Of a DNA stretch of 64,000 bases, positions 1-13,400 are shown piece after piece. Position numbers and translations under genes: made by a program. The number at the start of each line of letters is the position of its first letter. The stretch's first letter is position 1. Below the pieces are notes generated by a model. That model saw only the letters and a list, made by a program, of their open reading frames with translations. It did not search any database and was not told where the DNA came from. Source of the stretch: Hemibagrus wyckioides (taxonomy: Eukaryota > Chordata > Actinopteri > Siluriformes > Bagridae); NCBI RefSeq assembly GCF_019097595.1, contig NC_080732.1, forward strand, positions 10,571,905-10,635,904, given 5' to 3'.

Positions 1-33
1 CAAGGCAGGTGAGCGAATACTTTTGGCAATATA

Positions 34-36
<3 letters not shown>
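1..36 (-). mobile_element. Terminal fragment of a Tc1-like element
   Basis: The first 36 bases match the right end of the complete Tc1-like element at 4913-6160, including the subterminal caaggcaggtgagcgaata segment, with one difference in the terminal repeat. A TA target dinucleotide follows at 37-38. The rest of this copy lies left of the window, so its coding state is unknown. Strand is given relative to the terminal repeat only. Confidence 0.85.

Positions 37-90
<54 letters not shown>
37..90. repeat. (TA)n microsatellite
   Basis: An uninterrupted TA tract directly abuts the Tc1 end. Tc1 elements insert at TA, so the tract was probably the insertion target. Confidence 0.95.
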
Positions 91-93
<3 letters not shown>

Positions 94-1619
94 CTTTAGC
101 TTGATACAATCACAATCTCAATAAACATGTTCAACATCTTTCCATATTCCTGATTTCACTAAACTGAGGGGGCTTACTGGATTTCTGTTCATGCCTATAG
201 AGCATTAGTAATTTTATGACATATGCCGAACTTTTGCTTCAGAAGACATTTGATCATCAACTGGGGTTGTATGGATTAGTTACTCTTCACTTTGAAGGAT
301 TTTTAAAGCAATAGCTTTTTTGGATTTTTGTTCATCTGAAGATAGTAAATCATATACATCTTGGACAATTGCAATCAATGTTACCCAATTAGATTGAAAT
401 GACACAACAGAATGTAACATTTATTTTATTTATTAAATATCTCATTTTCTGTTATTTAAATGCACTATATTTTTCCCCACTATAAACCGATTGGAAACAT
501 GCCAAATAATATTTGTAAAGTAATTTTGTAAGGACACTTATGTGGACCTGGATGAACTGGTACAGCACACACTGAGGATTCTCATGAAAGGTGGTTTCAT
601 GGATGAACCTTCAGATCAGAGACTGGGACAATGCTGGAAGGCATAGAGGTTTGCCTAAAGGCTTGTGCTTTGCTATATGGCCTATTATACATAAATAATT
701 TGAGTTTCCTTAAAGAACTCAGATATACATTTGAATTTTTTCTTTTTTTTTTCCTTATTTTTTTAAGTTTTTTTTTTTGAGCAGTGCAATGGCAAACTTT
801 CTCTAAAGATTAATTCTCTGAAGAACAGGATTCTTTATTGAAATAAAAGATTTCATTGTTATTGTACTGACTATTACTTTCCAACAACTTCATTGGTTCA
901 CAGGTTCTTCATTGTTAGCCTGCACTCTCTTTTGTGAAAATTGTGAAATTTGTTCCATGTTCCAGAAGTAAATGTTGGAGAAATGTTAGTCTTTGATGAA
1001 GGATTGCAAAGGTTAAAAATAAAGAAATGGACTTGTTGTGCACTTCCTTTTATCAACTTTGCCACATACTTTTCAGACGTATTATTTTATATAATTTGAT
1101 ATGATTTTTGGTTTTCGGTCTATTTTACTTTGTGGAGAAGTATTGTAATCAAAACCAAACCAAACAAAACAAAACACAATTTTCTTATTAAGCTGTACTC
1201 AGTTTATTTGTATACCATAGTATTGCAAGCTTCATTCAAAAATAAAATGTTTATTTACTAATTAATATACTAATTGTATAGTTTGTTTAAGACACTGAAT
1301 GTTTTGATGTAATGCAGACCAGTTTGCCTATATATTTATTCAATAGCTCTAGATCTAAATGTATAAAAGCTTAATTATTTAATTTACACAACTTGAATTT
1401 TACTGGTAAATCCATTTTTTTGATTAAAGGATGTTTGTACATTTATGTACACTTAACTCAAATATTTATGTACCTTAACAAACCTTTTCTTCTCAATTTT
1501 ACATTAAATTGCTTTAAGTTGAATTTACCTAAAAAGTGTGATGCAAAAAATAGTGCATGTATATTTTTAAGTAAATCCAACACATAATTTTTACTGTTAT
1601 ACCTTTATTTTTCTTCAGT
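91..1619. other. 3' flank / 3' UTR side of the cadherin gene, no other gene seen
   Basis: AT-rich DNA with poly-T runs near 740-780 and no convincing coding segment on either strand. It lies downstream of the cadherin stop codon, so part of it should be 3' UTR. AATAAA occurs on the minus strand near 1604 and 1336, but I cannot tell which, if either, is used. Confidence 0.5.
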
Positions 1620-2119
1620 TCAGAATGATGTATCATAATCATTAGCACCTTGCCAGCGAGACAGTCTTAAAAACCCTGGGCCAGGGTCATATGGCCGATT
1701 TAAATAAGGGTCAAAGTTTGAGGACTCCAATGAACTAAGGGAGCCTGCGAGTGATCCAGTACCCTCAAAAACATAATAGTGCAAGCAGTCATAGGGAGGG
1801 ACACAGGGGTCCTGGTCAGCCTCAGCCAGCCGATCTATCATAAATTGGTGGAAGACTTCATCCTCCGGACCAATAAGGTGAGAGTGACATAGAGATAGAC
1901 GTACACTTGCTGCCATTTCCTCTCTACAAAATGTGCTCTTGCGGCAGTGTGGGTGTGGCCTTAGTGGCACTATCTGGTTGGGTGCATCCGGAATACCTTC
2001 ACTCTCATCAAAATGTATGATTTTCTTTGAGTACTCCTCTGTGTCAAGCTCCTCCATGACAGGTTTCTGCTGTTGTACTATCTTGTGTTTCCACACAGCT
2101 ACCATTAGTAATGCAAGCA
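1620..2119 (-). CDS. Cadherin exon 11: end of membrane helix and cytoplasmic tail
   Basis: The acceptor is TTGCAG at 2125-2120. The incoming phase supplies one G, giving [13 protein letters not shown], which completes the membrane helix. The tail has a juxtamembrane region with HFDESEG, where related cadherins carry an acidic, glycine-rich p120-catenin core. A conserved beta-catenin-binding region follows ([16 protein letters not shown], then [20 protein letters not shown]). The protein ends NDYDTSF with a stop at 1622-1620. The membrane-proximal motif is clearly diverged while the distal one is kept. Confidence 0.93.
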
Positions 2120-2806
2120 CTGCAAGTAAGAGAAAGAGACATTATGTCTACAATGTTGATGTTCTGTAAATGCTAATGCCATTTATTTGTATATTATAAA
2201 TTAGATTTTGCATAGTAAAATGCAACATATGTCTTAGCCTTACAAATGTACACATTCTAGCAGCATTGACTATATTTAAGGCCTGGATATAGAGATATAC
2301 ATGGAAATTTATTACTGAATGACTATTTGATGCGGTGATGTTTTTAAGCATTAAAAATTATTTTAATGATAATCAGGAATAGTATTATAAAGCAAAACAA
2401 ATGGAAACTTAGTAATTACTTAATTGCTTAGTTGCTTATAAACAATTTACAACACTTCTGATACTTAGTTAATAAAGAATATTTATTACTCAATTGCTAC
2501 ATTGTAACCTTGCAGTTTTGTAGGTTACTGTTGTCCAAACTAGGGATCATGAGGAAAACACATGTCTCACAGATAGTCTCATAGATTAACAGAGGAAATG
2601 TGCATGTTTAATTAGTTGAGTATTACTGTCCAAAACATTTAGTTCTTATTTTAAGAAGGGGTTTTTAACTATCTGACCTGCAGAGATTTGAAACTATATA
2701 AGAAAATTATTGTGTTATTATTGTGTTTATGTAAAATTAAATAATTTTAAAGGGTGAATAAGGTCACCAGCACCATACACATACCAATACTACTACTACT
2801 ACTACT

Positions 2807-2878
<72 letters not shown>

Positions 2879-4336
2879 TATTATTATTATTATTATTATT
2901 ATTCCTCTTCTTATTCTTCATATTATCTGTGTTAAATCCACACTAGTAATCCAGGACAAGGGAATGGATTAGCTTGTCAGACACAGATAATACTGTGTAC
3001 ATACCTGCTTGATGTAAAGCAGAGCTGAGTTATATCTTATGGTAACAGGCTCTCTGTCAAAAAAGGGTTCTGTGATTTATTTATTTATTTTTTTGTGTCT
3101 AATTCTGTTCTTTTATTCTATAGGGAAATAAAGTTACACATAAATTTTGTTTTTAGTCATATCTAATTCACATTGAAAATAATATATCTTACCTATTACT
3201 GTGATGAAGCAAATCGAGAGGCCTAGAAGGGCCTGCATAGATAGGGCCAGTGCTTCCATTCCACTAGATTCGCAGTGCCCTCTAGACTGGCATACACACA
3301 CACTGATGGTGAAAGTGGCCGTGCTGGATAGAGGAGGAGAGCCACTGTCTGTTATGACCACAGGAAGTTGATAAAGTATACGATCATGACGTGTAAATGT
3401 GCTACGACGGGTCAAAATGCCTGCTGTGTTGTCTATAAAAAAAAGGGAGATTCATTTATAAAGAACATCAGACATCTCACTAATAAGCCTTAATTTATTT
3501 TATTTACAAGAAATACAATTCAAAATAAAACAATATTCACATTAGACATTACTTTACAAAAAGCATGAGCTGTATTTTGTTACTGTATGGTGTACTGCAC
3601 CTTGGTTGTCCCTGATGGTGAAGTTGGGGTTAAGGATTTTATCTGGCATCATGGAAAAATAAAAATGATGACCTTCTGCTGGATCATCTGCATCCATAGC
3701 ACTTATAACCTGGATGACCTTAATTAAAAAAACGAAACAAACATAACTTATTTAAAGAATTTTCAACAATTTTTCACATGGCCTGAAGCTGAATAGATGA
3801 ACACTTCCCCTGTCTGCTACTGGGCACTTCTTTTTGCTGATAAACATTAATCCAATGTTATTCTGAAACAGTACTTCAGAAGTTCTGTGCTGGTGTATAC
3901 TGTATGTGCCATATTGGACTTGCTGTTATGTATTCTTGCATATAAAAGTAGATTTGTGGAATGCTGGAGGATGGTAACAGTAAATTGGGAACTGCTTATT
4001 ATATTCAGCTGACATAACACATAGGTAGGAGGGACAAGTTACAAGTTGGACATCAGTGGTGAAACAAAAAGAACAAAGGTGGTTCTAAAAAGGCAACAAT
4101 AAAAGTCTAAAATCATAGTCAAAGCATTATAAAAATGCTGACATAGGGAGTTTGGAATTTCGAAAAAATTAGTTTATTTGTGTATATGTGCAGTGTGTAT
4201 GCTAAGCATACTTCCCCTGCCTGTGTGCCCTCACACACATAAGGCTGGTAGTCCCTAGACAGAGTGGGTATGTTGTCATTGACATCTAGGACTTGAATGA
4301 CCACAGAAACTGAGGAGAGTTGATTTTTATCTGAAT

Positions 4337-4403
<67 letters not shown>

Positions 4404-7400
4404 AAATTTAAATTTGTGTAATATATTTATAGCTTATTGTAAAATGTGGTGACTCACCCCAAATTAAGGAGAACCAAACAACAAGTACACAGCAAATGAT
4501 CAGAAGAAAAGAACATATAGCAACATATATCACACACTCACTTGTTTCTTTAGCAATAATAGTAAGATTTTGCCATGCTGCAGTCTCTCTGTCCAGAGGT
4601 TTGACCAGAAACACTGTTCCATTATTGTTATCAATCCTAAAGACATTCTTCAGCTTAATGTTATTGGATATGGAAAACCTGACAGGAAAAATAACAGTGT
4701 TTTTCAGAGAAAGGATCTATACCCAACCCCCCCCCCCCCAATACTATTATGAGATCATAATAGTAAAATGAAATCATGGTGCAAAATTATAGATTTTGTG
4801 TCCTGATACAAGTGTTAAAGAACTTGGCATAATCTGTGAATCCCTATAAGATCTTTTTTAGATATTGTGCATCATGACCTAAACATTCCTGTACAGAAAA
4901 CAGATATAAATACACTATATTGCCAAAAGTATTCGCTCACCCATCCAAATAATCAGAATCAGGTGTTCCAATCACTTCCATGGCCACAGGTGTATAAAAT
5001 CAAGCATCTAGGCATGCAGACTGTTTTTACAAACATTTGTGAAAGAATGGGTCGCTCTCAGGAGCTCAGTGAATTCCAGCGTGGAACTGTGATAGGATGC
5101 CACCTGTGCAACAAATCCAGTCGTGAAATTTCCTCGCTCCTAAATATTCCACAGTCAACTGTCAGCTGTATTATAAGAACGTGGAAGTGTTTGGGAATGA
5201 CAGCAACTCAGCCACGAAGTGGTAGGCCACGTAAACTGACGGAGCGGGGTCAGCGGATGCTGAGGCGCATAGTGCGAAGAGGTCGCCAACTTTCTGCAGA
5301 GTCAATCGCTACAGACCTCCAAACTTCATGTGGCCTTCAGATTAGCTCAAGAACAGTGCGCAGAGAGCTTCATGGAATGGGTTTCCATGGCCGAGCAGCT
5401 GCATCCAAGCCATACATCACCAAGTGCAATGCAAAGCGTCGGATGCAGTGGTGTAAAGCACGCCGCCACTGGACTCTAGAGCAGTGGAGACGCGTTCTCT
5501 GGAGTGACGAATCGCGCTTCTCCATCTGGCAATCTGATGGACGAGTCTGGGTTTGGCGGTTGCCAGGAGAACGGTACTTGTCTGACTGCATTGTGCCAAG
5601 TGTAAAGTTTGGTGGAGGGGGGATTATGGTGTGGGGTTGTTTTTCAGGAGCTGGGCTTGGCCCCTTAGTTCCAGTGAAAGGAACTCTGAATGCTTCAGCA
5701 TACCAAGACATTTTGGACAATTCCATGCTCCCAACTTTGTGGGAACAGTTTGGAGCTGGCCCCTTCCTCTTCCAACATGACTGTGCACCAGTACACAAAG
5801 CAAGGTCCATAAAGACATGGATGACAGAGTCTGGTGTGGATGAACTTGACTGGCCTGCACAGAGTCCTGACCTCAACCCGATAGAACACCTTTGGGATGA
5901 ATTAGAGCGGAGACTGAGAGCCAGGCCTTCTTGTCCAACATCAGTGTGTAACCTCACAAATGCGCTTCTGGAAGAATGGTCAAAAATTCCCATAAACACA
6001 CTCCTAAACCTTGTGGACAGCCTTCCCAGAAGAGTTGAAGCTGTTATAGCTGCAAAGGGTGGACCGACGTCATATTGAACCCTATGGATTAGGAATGGGA
6101 TGTCACTTAAGTTCATATGCGAGTCAAGGCAGGTGAGCGAATACTTTTGGCAACATAGTGTACATACAAAGTACAAAGTGTTTGAGTCATGATGTAAAGA
6201 AAAGTTTCTTAAAGAAATAGGATTAGGTTCTAATGACTGTCTCTTAGGCAGTCCTTAAAAAATATATAATTAAAAACTATTATATAATTTGGAAAATAAG
6301 GGGCACAGTAAAATATCCTGTTAGTGCAACTTCCCTGGCCCAACCAATAAAAATTTATTTAAATCATTTAACACAGCCAATTCCAATTTATATTAATTTG
6401 CAGAATATTCAAAAACTACTTGTGAGAATTTGTCTTAGGATTTCTGTCATATCATCACAACTGTAGTGTCTGATATTCAATATTTATCAAAAGTATGGAG
6501 AGATTTATGAACAATATACTGTAGATGCCAAATGATGATGGCGGAGCTTATTGTACTCAAGAATAACAGAGTGGTCTTATAACTCGGTATAACTAGCTAT
6601 AACTTGGTATAACTTAGGTTAGGTCCCACATCCCACCCCCAAATAAAATAGCACTTATATCACCTGAAGGGGGCATTATAATCAATAAATTTAACTTTCA
6701 TTATCTCAGCAACTGAAGTTAATTAATAATGCAATAAATTAATATATCTAAATAATCTATATATCTAAATAATAATCTAATATATCTAAAACAAAGACCC
6801 CAATCATGTGAAAAATCAAAAATAAATAATGGTTGGTTTACCTGATAGGGTTATTTGCAGCATCTGCATCTCTGGCACATACTGTGCCAACTAATGTACC
6901 AACAGGTGCATTCTCTAGAATTTTCCACTCATAGAATGGTGCAGAAAAGACAGGTGGTTCATCAACATCCATCACCAAGATTTTGAGCATTGTCCTGTCC
7001 CGAAATTCATTGATGCTTAGGAATCGTGTGTCCACAAAAGAATTTATGGCCTCTATGGCAATCACAAAGCGCCTCTTGCTCTCATAATCTAAAGGCTGAT
7101 GAAAAATTATAGTGTTTAACTGTAAGACAAAATACCTAATGCAAGAACCTATGGTTAAATACATACTTTGTTAAGACCTTGTAATACAAAATTAGAAGCC
7201 TAAGTTAATCTCAATAAATTACCATACAACTATTAGTCTACAATTGGCAACACATTTTTCTTTTCTCAGTAGTGTTAAGTGACTTCTGCTGTTTCACTTT
7301 TAGAGGAAAACATTTTTCCAAATGGCAAAGTTAAGTTTGTAAAAGCTAAAAAGCACTGAAGTTGTTTTCAACTACTTCAACTTAAAATTTTATTAGTGGT

Positions 7401-10400
7401 ATTATTCAACAAATCATATTCATGGCATTTTGTTTGGCAAAAATAATTGTCATCAGGCTACTGAGGTGGAAAGCAATGGATGCTCAAAGATGGGATAACT
7501 GAGGAGTCTACCAACCCCTGGTCCACCACTGTCATGGTGCCATAGTCCGATGTAAGTTTACGACTTTGCAACAACTTTGGGAAGCTCAACCAAGTATCAG
7601 AATTCGATAGCTACTCCCTTCCCTGGTGAAGCAGTCATGAAGAGCTGAGATCATGTCGACTCTCTATGTGACTATAGATATTGGCAAGTGGCCCTACCTG
7701 CTTCACAGCCAGGCTCTTTCTCCCTAACTTCTTAAGACCCCACCAAGAAGGGCCAGCTGGTCTGAGTGCATTTGAGCAGTCATTCCAAGGTCTCAAGAAG
7801 GCATTCATCAGTTTCCCTGTTCTTCAGAACCCCAACCTGAGCCTCCCCTTCATCATCAACTTTATCCTAGTGACTGACATGCCTTTTTGCAGTGGATAGC
7901 CAAGGCAAAGGACACCAACAGGTAACTCCCCATATTTTTTTGAAGGACTGCTCATTTCAGGTGGAGCACAGAGCAGGGCCCCAACAGCAATGCAGAGGGG
8001 GGTGTATGGTGGGTTGCTGGGCTGGTACTGTGACAGATGAGCCCACACTGCAGCCTGCATGACAGAGCAGTGGCAGAGACTCCTCACCAACAGTGAGAAG
8101 TAGAGAGAGTATTATAGGGTGTAGCATACACTCTTAGTAAGCAGTTATGTTGGCAGTATTAACTGACACATGTTACTCTCTTGTTGTTTAGATTAGGATG
8201 ATGCATGATGGCATGCAGCAAACTATGTAATATAAAATATATAAAATATTCCACAGTTTGCTGCACGCCATGATCAGGTGTGTTCCTAAACTCAATAATC
8301 AGGTGTGTTTCTAAACTCAGTATATGGATTCTTAATATTGGCTTACTAAAATATTATATTATTATTAAAATATGTAGTGTTTTTGTTGATTTTTTCACCT
8401 GAGGTTAGTTAATGTGAACCGCCTAATAGTTATTAAGAAAAATAAAAATTTTTTTAAAAAATGATAAGGTAAATCGTACTTACTCTGGCCAGTATCACTA
8501 TACCCTCCTCTGTGGTAGGGTCTGTCTGGATCCTGAAAGTGGCGCTTTCCTCCAGGTCATCTAGAGTGTAGTTCATCCTGGCATTTATGCCAAAATCAGC
8601 ATCCTCTGCCATGACCCTACCAACTGTTGTGCCAACAGGTGCTGATTCCAGAATGGCAAATGTGTACAGGTCTGCCAGATTAAGAGGAGAATATGTGGTG
8701 ATTGATTGCAAAAACATCTCTACAAGTAAAACCAATCGCCAACCAAGAATTGTAGAGAATAACAGTTTTGTTTGACTTCATAAAAATGTTGTTAAGCCAC
8801 ATATGAAGAAATGTTAACAGTCATTTATCTCTGCATATAAAATTAAAGTTTCATGTTCCACAAGGCTGCCCTTGGGCCAGTTATTTATTATTTTTAAACT
8901 GCATGCTGTCAAATATAATCAATCTTAAACGTATTAACAGCAGGGTGGCCCAGCTTATTTCAAGGGTCCTCAGTTCAGAAATCAACTCATATATACTGTC
9001 TGTACCAAGTTTGCATGTTCTCTTCATATCCACATGGGTTTTCTCCAATTTCTTTGGTTTCCTCTCACCTCCCAAATATACTGTGTGCCAGTATAATTAT
9101 GGTACTATTAATTGCACCAACAGCTACCAAATGCTTCTGATAATTGGATATCTGTCTTTCATTTTGGTGTGTGTGAATTTTTGCACACTTTGCAGAATCC
9201 AGACACATTGGAGGGTTGATTAGCTTTAACTTTAGCTTTAAGTTTTGAATATAGGCCACATGATTTGGTGGTGCATGCACAACGCAAGGCTCAGCGTCTC
9301 CCCAGATTTCGTGATTTAGTAGTTATTTCTCTACTAGTTGCAAGTATATACACTATATTGCCCAAAGTTTTGGGACATCCCTCCAAATCATTGAATTCAG
9401 GTGTTGTTTTTCAGGGGTTGGGCTTGACCCATTAGGAACTTGACTGGTCTGCACAAAGTCCTGATTTCAACCCGATAGAACACCTTTGGGATGAATTAGA
9501 GTGGAGCCCTTTGCAGCTATAACAGCTTCAACTCTTGTTGGAAGGCTTTCCACAAGGTTTAGAAGTGTGTTTATGGGAATTTTTGACAATTCCTCTAGAA
9601 GTGTATTTGTAAAGTCAGGCACTGATGTTGGATGAGAAGGCCTGGCTCATAATCTACACTCTAACTAATCCCAAAGGTGTTCTATCGGGTTGAGGTCAGG
9701 ACTCTCTGAAGTTCCTCCACACCTAACTCGCTCATCCATGACTTTATGGACCTTGCTTTGTGCACTGGTGCGCAGTCATGTTGGAACAGGAAGGGGCCAT
9801 CCCCAAACTGTTCCCACAAAGTTGGGAGCATGAAATTGTCCAAAATTACTTGGTACGCTGAAGCATTAAGAGTTACTTTCACTGGAACTAAGAGGCCAAG
9901 CCCAACCCCTGAAAAATAACACCTGAATTCAGTGATTTTGAGGGGTGTCCTAAAACTTTTTGCAATATAGTGTATATCTCATACAGCCGACAAGCAGATG
10001 ATAATTTCCCTCCGGATACTAATGCTAAGGCTGCTATGGAAAAACTGCATGCAGCTATCAGCAAACAACAGGCTGCACACCCCAGTGGAGCATTTATTGT
10101 TGCTGGGGACCACAACCACTCTAACTTATCTGTACTTCCCAATTTTTATCAGCATGTTTCCTGTGGTACTAGAGGGGACCACACACTGAACCATGTTTGC
10201 TGAGATACATTGTTGAACCTGTAACATTGCTGAGGTGTACAGGGACATTCCCCACCCAGACTTGGGGTCAGTCTGATCACCTCTCTTTGTTCATGCTACC
10301 CAAATACACACCACTCATCAAACATGTGAAACCATCATTGAAGATAGTGAAGGTATGGCCAGAGAGGGGCATTTCCTCACTACAGCAACAGCTAGAAGAC

Positions 10401-13400
10401 ACTGACTGGAGCATGTTTACCTCACATGCCACCTCAGGTGCACAGACAGACATCAACATTTATATCTGTATTGGACCATATCAACATGTGTATTGACAAT
10501 GTCACCACTGTCAAACATGTGAAACACTTCCCTAAGGCATCCGGACCATTGGGTATCCATATCCTCTACCCTCATCCTAAACACCGGCTGAGCCCACTGC
10601 TCTACTCCCTTTTCACCCTTGACTGTGTTCTGTGGCATAACTCCAACATCTTCATCAAGTATGTAGATGATACCACAGTGGTTGGTTGGATCAGCAACAA
10701 CGATGAGGGAGGAGATCCAAAGCCTGTCAGCAGGGTGTTCCATGAACAACCTCACCCTCAGTGCCACAAAGACCAAAGAGCTCTACATCAACTGGTCTGA
10801 AGTAGAGTGTGTCTCCAGCTTAAAATTCTGGGCATCCACATCTCCAAGGATCTGTCTTGGCATTAGAACAGCTGAACTCTGGTTAGGAAGGTGCAACAGC
10901 GTCTTTACTTCCTGAAAAGAATAATAAAATTTACCTATCCCCCAAGATCCTGACCAATTTTTACTGCTGCATTATTGAGAGCTCCATCACAGTGTGGAAT
11001 GGCAGTTCCATAGTATGTGAAAGAAAATCTCTGCAAAGAGCTGTGAAAACTGCCCAATGCATCACTGGCACCCAACAACCTACTATTGAGTCTCTTCACC
11101 ACAGCAGATGCACAGAGCACTCCTCCCACCCTAGTCACAAACTGTTCAACTTCCTTCCATCCAGGAGGAGATACAGGACCATCTGCACCAGAACCAGCAG
11201 TTTCAGGGCCAGTTTTATCCCCACAACCATAATTTGGTACCAATACACTACCACCACTAGGACACTCATGTCTCACTAACACTTCACCACCTTGTAGTTC
11301 TGCTCCACCCTGTACATTCTGCTACATTTTCTCTGTATAATATAATTATAATGTACATTTTGTAATTTTGTTAACCCCTAGTTTATCTATCTGTATATAC
11401 GTTGTACATTGTATGTACAACAGTAACAGAGATAATATACAGTGTTATGTGATACATATATAGGTGGAGTTGAGAGATGCTGTTGGCTAATAACCAGACT
11501 AACATTGTTATTCTGTGCTCTTTTCCCTTCTAGAAAACCTGTGCCCTTTAAGGACAACGCTATTCACACTGACTATGCCTGATAACGCTGTTTCTCTTGG
11601 GTCCTGCCTCGTCTCTGGTCTGAGTTCCATCTTGGGCTGCACTGCCACAAAACACCCAGTGCTGCTCTTATACCTCTGCACTGCTCCTCCACAATCTGTC
11701 CTTTTAAGTTACATAGTTTTTTTAGTTACATAGTTCTCTCTTCCTTTTGTGTGAATAAACTCGCACAGTTTTCACTTAGTCCATTGTTCCGCATGTTTGT
11801 GCTTGCCCCTGCAGCTACATCATACTACAGGCTATTATTAGATTAATAATAATAACCTAAAAAATCTTACCTAATAATTAGGCCCTGGTGTTTTGCCAGT
11901 GCCAGTCTTTAACTAACCCAAATAAAAAAAATGTGCATCCTGACTCCAATGTTACAGGTACATGTCCAGTGTTTTATAAGCTGTGATCATAGTAAGCTGT
12001 CAGTTGGTAATAATGTATTGCTTTTTACTTACTATGTTGAAAGGTAGGCCCATTGTCATTCACATCAGTTAGGGTGATGGTCACTGTTGTTGTAGCACTG
12101 TAGCCTCCAGTATTTCCAAGCATGTCTTTCACCTGAATTACAACAAAGTACTTCTCACTTGCTTCTCTGTCAATGTTTGGCCAGGATGTCACTATTGTGC
12201 CTTGAAATTAGATAATCAGTTGAGAAAGTCTTTCAAGTCAAATGTAAAATTTTATAATTCAGTCTTTTAATTCAGGTAGTTTAAACAATTATAATCTGGA
12301 CAAATATATTATGGATAAATACAGTATACGCTATGTAAAAAGTGTTACCTTATCTTTGCAGTAACTACCTGTCTTTGGCTCCACTGAGAAGTAGGGCTCT
12401 CCTTGCTGAATGGAATAGATGAGTTTAGCATTATTCCCAAACATGGGGTCATCTGCATCTATGGCTGTCACTTGAAGCACTGTAGTCCCTAATGAGAGAA
12501 AGAGATTGTATACACTCTCTCAGCAATTATGCTGAGGAGTATGACAGGTCATGGTTTTTTTTTAGTGACATACCTGACATAACTGTAAGATTAATATCCA
12601 TGGACTGCCTTGGTACAGGTTTGTTTTATGAACATAATCCAAATAAACAAGTATTACACACAATTAAAATGTTTTGAGGTCTATCTGTTTTTTAGATATA
12701 ATTAAGTTTGTATTAAATTCAAGTTACCAAACAGACTATAAGAACTCAATAACAAATATTATTTTGATCATCATAGATGTAATCATTTAAAAGGCCTCTT
12801 AAAAACTTTAATAGGGGGTAGAAGACAAATTGAAATGGAAACTGAATTATAAAGCAATAAAAAGAATATTAATGATAACAATATGCTGGTATAAATAAAG
12901 CATATTACATGAATTCAGAGGTAGCATATCTCACCAAAACATAAGCTCTCACCAAAATTGTTCAGAGCTGAGATCTGAAGGCAGTTGAAGCACTATTTTG
13001 GTTCTTAATGCATGTGATAAGGATAAGATATAGCTTTTTGTCTTACACAGTTGCAATGCAAAGCTTCCTAAAATTCCAGTTTGGAAAAATTGCATTTTTC
13101 TCTGTTGGTTCATACGGTGCCTCCAATAGCATTCTGTACCTTATAATTCTGTACTATGGCCCACAGACTAATTATAAGATATTTTGATCCTAATTTTTTT
13201 TAAATATTTGTATTACTTGTTAGTTTTTATATTTCTATTTTTCTTTAAATCTTATTTATCTTTCTCTTGGAGCAAGGACAGTCGAAAAAAGCATTAGCAC
13301 TACATGTCGTACTGTGTATGATTTTGTACGTAACAAATAAAATTTGAATTTGAAAATTTGATACTAACTTGCTCATAGTTTTCATACTCCTTATTAGTAA

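Noticed and set aside
5370..6176. Long minus-strand open frame across the Tc1 transposase
   Set aside because: It is the antisense shadow of the transposase and has no domain of its own.
9888..10203. Possible new gene between the Tc1 derivative and LINE
   Set aside because: The plus-strand frame reads a LINE endonuclease piece ([13 protein letters not shown]) and the minus-strand frame is its shadow.
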